Source: Macrococcus capreoli
GTDB lineage: Bacteria; Bacillota; Bacilli; Staphylococcales; Staphylococcaceae
NCBI RefSeq assembly: GCF_025628935.1
Contig: NZ_JAOTIS010000012.1
Location: forward strand, 28,217-92,216
Reading direction: 5' to 3'
DNA: 64,000 nt
In this document: positions 58,885 through 64,000 of the stretch, one piece after another
Layout of the letters: every line of letters starts with the position of its first letter
How positions within the stretch are numbered: position 1 is the stretch's first letter
Program-made: the position numbers and the translations under genes
Notes under the pieces: generated by a model
What the model was told of the DNA's origin: nothing
The model's database searches: none
What the model saw: the letters and a program-made list of their open reading frames with translations, nothing else

Positions 58885-60776
58885 TATTTAACACCTCTTT
58901 CGTACTCAATTAACTCTTCTTTAGTAATATGGTAACCTAAATCATCTTTAAGTGAACGAACAATCATACCGCCCGCAGTAATCGCTAAACCTAATACTAA
59001 TACGAATGGTGCCCATGGTTGAGCTGGTAAATCTTTCACTGCAGCTAAAGCCCATTTTTGACCATCAGCTAAGTATAATGCACCAAATGCTGCAACGAAT
59101 AAACCTAATGATTGAACGAAAGGAATGATTGAATTGTTAGGCATATGAATATCACCTAATGATTCAGCAGGTAAGATTTGACCATTACCTTGTTTCTTCT
59201 CTAAATCAAATGCATCTAAACCACGTACAAGTGGTGTTTGAGCAAAGTTGTAGAACGGTACTGGTTGCGGTAATGACCATTCTAAAGTACGGCCATCGCC
59301 CCATGCGTCGCGACCAACGCGTGGTGCTTTTGCTAATGTCATCACAACGTTTATTAAAGTAATGATTACCGCTAACGCCATTGTTAACGCACCGACAGTA
59401 GAAATCATGTTGTACGTATCATAACCTTGACCTGGTAAGTAAGTGAATACACGTCTTGGCATACCCGTTAATCCTAAAATATGTTGCACTAAGAATGTTA
59501 AATGGAAACCTAATACGAATAATACCCAGGCAACTTTACCTAATTTATCGCTTAGCATTTTACCGAACATTAATGGGAAGTAGAAATGGAATCCTGCTAA
59601 TAATGCGAATACTACCCCACCAACGATAACGTAGTGGAAATGCGCTACGATAAAGTATGAATCATGATATTGATAGTCAGCTGGTGCAGATGCTTGCATA
59701 ACACCTGTAACCCCACCCATTACGAATGAAGGAATGAAGGCTAATGCATAAAGCATAGGCGTTGTAAATTCAATACTACCACCCCAGATTGTAAGCAACC
59801 AGTTAAAGATCTTAACCCCTGTTGGTACTGCAATTGCCATTGTTGCAACAGCAAAGATTGCGTTTGCTGTTGGACCCATACCTACTGTAAACATATGGTG
59901 AGCCCAAACCATGAATCCTAAGAAACCGATTAATACTGTTGCAAATACCATTGCTGAGTATCCGAATAAACGCTTTCTAGAGAATGTAGAGAAAATCTCT
60001 GAGAAAATACCGAATGCCGGTAATACTAAAATATATACTTCAGGATGCCCGAAGATCCAGAATAGGTGTTCCCAAATAATTGTGTTACCACCTTGAGATA
60101 CAACGAAGAATCCTGTTCCGAACATTCTATCAAAAATCATTAAGAATAAACCAATTGTTAATGGTGGGAATGCAAATACGATTAATACACTCGCAACGAA
60201 TGTTGTCCATGTGAATAACGGCATACGCATGTAAGTCATACCCGGTGCACGCATGTTCATAATCGTAACGATAAAGTTAATCCCTGCAATTAAAGTACCA
60301 GCACCAGAAATTTGTAAACCTAATGCATAAAAGTCAATCCCGTGACCTGGAGACGCTAATGATAATGAAGCATAAGATGTCCAGCCTGCATCAGGTGCGC
60401 CACCTAATATCCATGATAAGTTTAAGAAAATTCCACCGAAGAAGAATAACCAGAAACCTAATGCATTTAAGAATGGGAATGCTACGTCACGTGCACCAAT
60501 TTGTAATGGTACCGCTGCGTTCATAAATGCGAATAATAACGGCATTGCCGCTAAGAAAATCATTGTTGTACCATGCATCGTAATAATTTGGTTGAACAAA
60601 CCTGCTGAAACAAAATCGTTTTCTGGAACAGCAAGCTGAATACGAATAAACATTGCTTCTATACCACCCATGGCGAAGAATAATCCACCCATGATTAAGT
60701 ATAAAATTGCAATTTTTTTATGGTCAACAGTCGTTAAATATTCCATAATTAAACCACGTTTTTTTTGTGTAGCCAA
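58884..60776 (-). CDS. ctaD: Cytochrome c oxidase subunit I
   Basis: The catalytic heme a/a3-CuB subunit. Metal ligand motifs: MHGTTM (low-spin heme His), HPEVYI with the cross-linked His-Tyr pair, HHMFT, and HFHYVIVGG. A proton-channel type glutamate is in WIFGHPEVY. The 630 residues and 14 or so hydrophobic segments fit the B. subtilis type. Translation starts at a TTG eight bases after GGGAGG. Confidence 0.97.
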   Translation of the reverse strand: MATQKKRGLIMEYLTTVDHKKIAILYLIMGGLFFAMGGIEAMFIRIQLAVPENDFVSAGLFNQIITMHGTTMIFLAAMPLLFAFMNAAVPLQIGARDVAFPFLNALGFWLFFFGGIFLNLSWILGGAPDAGWTSYASLSLASPGHGIDFYALGLQISGAGTLIAGINFIVTIMNMRAPGMTYMRMPLFTWTTFVASVLIVFAFPPLTIGLFLMIFDRMFGTGFFVVSQGGNTIIWEHLFWIFGHPEVYILVLPAFGIFSEIFSTFSRKRLFGYSAMVFATVLIGFLGFMVWAHHMFTVGMGPTANAIFAVATMAIAVPTGVKIFNWLLTIWGGSIEFTTPMLYALAFIPSFVMGGVTGVMQASAPADYQYHDSYFIVAHFHYVIVGGVVFALLAGFHFYFPLMFGKMLSDKLGKVAWVLFVLGFHLTFLVQHILGLTGMPRRVFTYLPGQGYDTYNMISTVGALTMALAVIITLINVVMTLAKAPRVGRDAWGDGRTLEWSLPQPVPFYNFAQTPLVRGLDAFDLEKKQGNGQILPAESLGDIHMPNNSIIPFVQSLGLFVAAFGALYLADGQKWALAAVKDLPAQPWAPFVLVLGLAITAGGMIVRSLKDDLGYHITKEELIEYERGVK

Positions 60777-60797
60777 TTGTGTAACCTCCCTTTAATA

Positions 60798-61859
60798 TTA
60801 CTTTTCAACTTTACGTTCCATTAAGTATTTCGCTAAAGCATCGATATCTGAATCACTTACTTTATATTGACCCGTCATTTTGTTACCCGGTTTTACTGAT
60901 TCAGGATCTTTAATCCACTTTTTAACGTTTTCTTCGTTATGTTCTAAAATACCTGCAACACGGTTGCGATCACCAAACGTTGTTAAGTTAGGACCTTTCG
61001 CCCCTTTACCTGTTGGTGTAACAGCGTGACATCCTTGACAAGATTGTTTGAAGACTTTTTCGCCTTCTTTAGCATCTGTTGTAGCAACAGGCTTTTTAAT
61101 ATCCTGCATTGATTTCACCCATGTGTTGAAGTCGTCCTTAGACATTGTTTTTACTTTAAAGTCCATGTACGCGTGAGATGGTCCACATAACTCAGCACAT
61201 TTACCATAGAACATATTCTTAGCATCTTTTGCTTTATTGCCATCAAATACTAAATAGAATTTGTTGATATTTTCAACGTTCGTATCCATTTTCCCACCCA
61301 CTGCTGGAATCCAGAATGAGTGTTTAACGTCAGCTGAATGTAATTTAAAGTATACTTTCGTATCAGTTGGTACAACTAACTCTTGACTCGTTACAATCTT
61401 TTGGTTTGGATAATTAAATTCCCACCAGTAAAGATTTGCAGTTACATCAACGATGATTTCTTTATTGTTACCTTTAGCATCTACTTTATCCATCGCTTTC
61501 GTATCTGCTAATTTAAACGTCAGCATAACTGTAGGAATTGCTAAAATTAATAATAATAAGATTGGAATTGCTGTCCAGATAATCTCTAATTTATGGTTAC
61601 CGTGAACATCTTTCGGTACAAAGTTCTCTCCAACTTTACCACGTCTGAATTTTACAACTGCTAAAACGAAAATGACTACAACAACTGCAATAACAAATAG
61701 CATGATGTAAACTGCTAACATCATTAAGTTGAATTGTTCCTTTGCAACTTCCCCTGCTGGACGTAAAGCTGAAAGATATGGTTTACCACATCCAGCTAAT
61801 GTCATTATTAATAATGAAATTAAGCCCATCAACTTCACATGCTTCAAATTGTTCTTCAT
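60798..61859 (-). CDS. ctaC: Cytochrome c oxidase subunit II with fused cytochrome c (caa3 type)
   Basis: A lipoprotein with lipobox LAGC (Cys24), two membrane segments, a CuA domain (His180, Cys221, Cys225, His229, Met232) and a C-terminal cytochrome c domain with CQGCH (274-278) and an axial Met in NKMTG (about 328). The fused cytochrome c shows the oxidase takes electrons from cytochrome c, not quinol. 353 residues. AGAGGGG precedes the ATG. Confidence 0.97.
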   Translation of the reverse strand: MKNNLKHVKLMGLISLLIMTLAGCGKPYLSALRPAGEVAKEQFNLMMLAVYIMLFVIAVVVVIFVLAVVKFRRGKVGENFVPKDVHGNHKLEIIWTAIPILLLLILAIPTVMLTFKLADTKAMDKVDAKGNNKEIIVDVTANLYWWEFNYPNQKIVTSQELVVPTDTKVYFKLHSADVKHSFWIPAVGGKMDTNVENINKFYLVFDGNKAKDAKNMFYGKCAELCGPSHAYMDFKVKTMSKDDFNTWVKSMQDIKKPVATTDAKEGEKVFKQSCQGCHAVTPTGKGAKGPNLTTFGDRNRVAGILEHNEENVKKWIKDPESVKPGNKMTGQYKVSDSDIDALAKYLMERKVEK

Positions 61860-61890
61860 TAAATTCTAACCCCTCTTTCACCATTCATAA

Positions 61891-62814
61891 TCAAATCATT
61901 TGAATTAATGTAACTACTACTATCATAACAAAAAATATCATCAAATAGTTCAAAGAATAGATAAACATTGACATTGCCCATTTATTCTCTTTCACATTTG
62001 ATTTAAATCCTGATAAAGCAAGTAACAGCCAACCAAGATTTAATATTGTTGCAAGTACTATAAAGATTGTTCCTAGCTCACCCATTAAAAACGGTGTTGG
62101 CAATAGCAATGCTACCCAGAATAACATTCCAAGTCTCGTGCGTGCAAAACCTTTAACAGATGGCAGCATCGGAATATTTGCCATAGCATATTCATCTTTA
62201 CGTTTAATCGCTAACGCATAGAAATGTGCGGGTTGCCATATAAACATAATAATGAATAACATCCATGCAATCTTAGAAAGTCCAGGATCAATGGCTGCCC
62301 AACCAACGAGAGGTGGAATCGCTCCCGGGAAACTTCCTATTATAGTATTTGACACTAAATGACGTTTAGACCAAATAGAATAAAGCACCACATAGCCAAA
62401 GATACCTAAAAACCCAATCAGACCTGTTTCGATATTAATTGAGAATAATAATAATTCTCCAATGAGCATTAAGATAAAACTTAATCGAAATATCGAATGC
62501 GTTGCAATCTTGCCCGTAACGCTCGGTCGTTCTTGCTTACTCGGCATAATACGGTCGATATCCTGGTCATAAAAGTTATTTAATGCACAACTTCCTGCCA
62601 TAATAAGTGTAGAGCCAATCAGCATCGTTAAAAGTTCAGGCATGCTACTTAAAAATGAACGCTGAGTCATCATAATTGCAACGAATGCACCTGCAAAAGT
62701 GGGTATCAAATTACCTTGTACGAGACCTAGCTTAACCACTGCTTTGACATCTTTAAATGTCAGGCGCGACGAATCCACTGATTTGACGCGATTTAATACG
62801 TGTTCATTTTGCAT
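61891..62814 (-). CDS. ctaB: Protoheme IX farnesyltransferase (heme O synthase)
   Basis: CtaB adds a farnesyl group to heme b, making heme O, in the membrane. The UbiA-type motifs [15 protein letters not shown] and the later [16 protein letters not shown] are present. The ATG at 62814 has AGGAGG six bases upstream; a GTG two codons earlier is inside it. 307 residues. It is the first gene of the operon with ctaCDEF. Confidence 0.96.
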   Translation of the reverse strand: MQNEHVLNRVKSVDSSRLTFKDVKAVVKLGLVQGNLIPTFAGAFVAIMMTQRSFLSSMPELLTMLIGSTLIMAGSCALNNFYDQDIDRIMPSKQERPSVTGKIATHSIFRLSFILMLIGELLLFSINIETGLIGFLGIFGYVVLYSIWSKRHLVSNTIIGSFPGAIPPLVGWAAIDPGLSKIAWMLFIIMFIWQPAHFYALAIKRKDEYAMANIPMLPSVKGFARTRLGMLFWVALLLPTPFLMGELGTIFIVLATILNLGWLLLALSGFKSNVKENKWAMSMFIYSLNYLMIFFVMIVVVTLIQMI

Positions 62815-62868
62815 TTTCACCCTCCTTAAACAATACTAACGCATATAATAACAATAATATATGAAAAC

Positions 62869-62951
62869 TGTCACATTTTCTATACATTTTCGAAATTAAA
62901 TTGTGACATTTTTCTTTTTCGTGACGATGCAAATAATTCACGAATGTGACA
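62869..62951. promoter_or_regulatory. Three TGTGACA boxes in the ctaA-ctaB divergent region
   Basis: TGTGACA occurs at 62869-62875 (minus strand), 62902-62908 and 62945-62951 within 83 bp. The middle one is embedded in TTGTGACATTTTTC, which is close to ResD/SrrA-type sites. A possible ctaA promoter lies just after (TTTACA 62954-62959, TACTAT 62977-62982, 17 bp apart). Candidate shared operator for heme A and oxidase genes. Confidence 0.4.
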
Positions 62952-63067
62952 CATTTACATCCTGGTTAGATTGTTATACTATATCTTAAGTATATACTGA
63001 AGTCATTATGTAATAAAGATTACATTTACACTTTACGTAGATAATGACTAATTTGAGGTGAAGGTAT

Positions 63068-63976
63068 TTGTTAAAGGAAAAGAATTTAAAATGGCTTTCT
63101 TTGTTTACGACACTTCTGATGTTGTTTGTTCAAATTGGTGGTGCACTCGTAACGAAGACTGGATCTGCAGATGGTTGTGGTAAAAGCTGGCCACTCTGTC
63201 ACGGGCAATTTGTACCGACACACATTCCGAAAGAAACATTGATTGAACTCGCACATCGTGGTGTTTCAGGTATGGCATTACTATCAGTCACATGGCTCGT
63301 TATATTGAGTATTAAATATATTGGACATAAGCGTGAAACGAAGTTCTTATGTGGTATGAGTATTGGATTTATCTTTGCACAAGCGTTAATTGGTGCTGCA
63401 GCAGTGATTTGGCAGCAAAATGGATTTGTACTTGCACTTCACTTCGGTATTTCATTAATTAGTTTCAGTTCAGTGTTTTTACTCACACTACTAATCTTTG
63501 AAGTTGATCAAAAGTTCGATGCAACGCAATTAGTTATTTACCCCCATTTGAGAAGACAGACAATTGCACTAACAAGTTTTATATATATCGTTATTTATAG
63601 TGGTGCACTTGTAAGACATGAAAAAGCAAGTCTTGCCTGTTTAAGCTGGCCACTCTGTAAACAAGGGGAAGTTGGATTACCGGAAAACTTCTATGAATGG
63701 GTACAAATGAGTCATAGAACGTTAGCCTTCATATTGTTTATCTGGTTGAGTTACGTTGTTTACCATGCAGTTAAGAACTACAGTCAATATCGCGTGATCA
63801 AATACGGTTATTTGATTGCATTCGCATTAATTTGTTTACAAGTAACGACCGGAGCATTATCGATATTCTCAATGTTAAATTTATATATTGCATTATTACA
63901 TGCATTATTTATTACGTTGTTATTTGGCTTACTATGCTATTTCATATTGCTTATATCAAGAGCTACACAAAAATAA
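63068..63976 (+). CDS. ctaA: Heme A synthase
   Basis: CtaA oxidises heme O to heme A for the aa3-type oxidases. It is a 302-residue membrane protein with eight hydrophobic segments. The two Cys pairs of the Bacillus type (CGKSWPLC and CLSWPLC) and the conserved His residues (LAHRGVSG, HFGIS, SHRTLAF, LLHALF) are present. The start is a TTG seven bases after GAGGTG. It is divergent from ctaB, as in B. subtilis and S. aureus. Confidence 0.96.
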   Translation: MLKEKNLKWLSLFTTLLMLFVQIGGALVTKTGSADGCGKSWPLCHGQFVPTHIPKETLIELAHRGVSGMALLSVTWLVILSIKYIGHKRETKFLCGMSIGFIFAQALIGAAAVIWQQNGFVLALHFGISLISFSSVFLLTLLIFEVDQKFDATQLVIYPHLRRQTIALTSFIYIVIYSGALVRHEKASLACLSWPLCKQGEVGLPENFYEWVQMSHRTLAFILFIWLSYVVYHAVKNYSQYRVIKYGYLIAFALICLQVTTGALSIFSMLNLYIALLHALFITLLFGLLCYFILLISRATQK

Positions 63977-64000
63977 CCTGCTGAAAATCAGCAGGTTATT
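63972..64000 (+). terminator. Terminator after ctaA (reaches the window edge)
   Basis: A perfect 12-bp stem AATAACCTGCTG / CAGCAGGTTATT overlaps the stop codon. Any T run lies beyond the window. Confidence 0.8.

Overview
The window comes from a low-GC Gram-positive bacterium of the family Staphylococcaceae. The best fit by inference is Macrococcus or a close relative. Protein sequences and gene order are staphylococcal in character, but the window also carries a complete glgBCDAP glycogen operon, a class 1B PyrD/PyrK pair and a cytochrome caa3 oxidase operon, which S. aureus lacks to my knowledge. No rRNA, tRNA, insertion sequence, prophage or CRISPR array was seen.

Layout. (1) 1-1.6 kb: the 3' end of a secreted lipase gene, a tenA thiaminase gene under a TPP riboswitch, and a small protein of unknown function. 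(2) 1.7-14 kb: glycogen metabolism. glgB-glgC-glgD-glgA-glgP lies on the minus strand; an intracellular type I pullulanase gene and pgcA (phosphoglucomutase) diverge from it on the plus strand. Together they cover Glc-1-P to ADP-glucose to branched glycogen, then phosphorolysis and debranching back to Glc-6-P. (3) 14.1-14.8 kb: an uncharacterised membrane protein gene next to a structured repeat. (4) 14.9-26.4 kb: the pyrimidine operon pyrR-pyrP-pyrB-pyrC-carA-carB-pyrK-pyrD-pyrF-pyrE, with PyrR attenuators before pyrR and before pyrP. (5) 26.4-32.2 kb: rluD, lspA, an array of 61-bp tandem repeats, ileS under a T-box, and divIVA. (6) 32.2-45.5 kb: the division and cell-wall cluster mraZ-rsmH-ftsL-pbpA-mraY-murD-divIB-ftsA-ftsZ-pgeF-ylmE-sepF-ylmG-ylmH. 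(7) 45.6-56.2 kb: bshC, rpmF, yceD, tmcAL, coaD, rsmD and the ylb-type genes, a glycerophosphodiesterase, a methyltransferase, a CAP-domain protein, YugN and an AI-2E family permease. (8) 56.3-64 kb: ctaM, ctaG and ctaFEDC-ctaB on the minus strand, with ctaA divergent.

From ctaA to pyrE the order matches, from memory, the Bacillus subtilis ctaA-ylb-rpmF-bshC-dcw-ylm-divIVA-ileS-lspA-pyr stretch with the sporulation genes and murE/murG/murB/spoVE removed. This looks like a retained ancestral block.

The two least explained structures are non-coding. First, a repeat of about 125-145 bp occurs twice (13985-14110 and 52172-52319), each time at the 3' end of a gene and in that gene's orientation. 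Both copies fold into the same nested hairpin, with at least eight base pairs changed on both sides, which points to selection on structure. Second, a 61-bp unit, each with a perfect 10-bp inverted repeat, is repeated head to tail eight times plus a decayed ninth between ileS and lspA. A probable MraZ operator (three TGG repeats with 10-bp period) and three TGTGACA boxes between ctaA and ctaB are further regulatory candidates.
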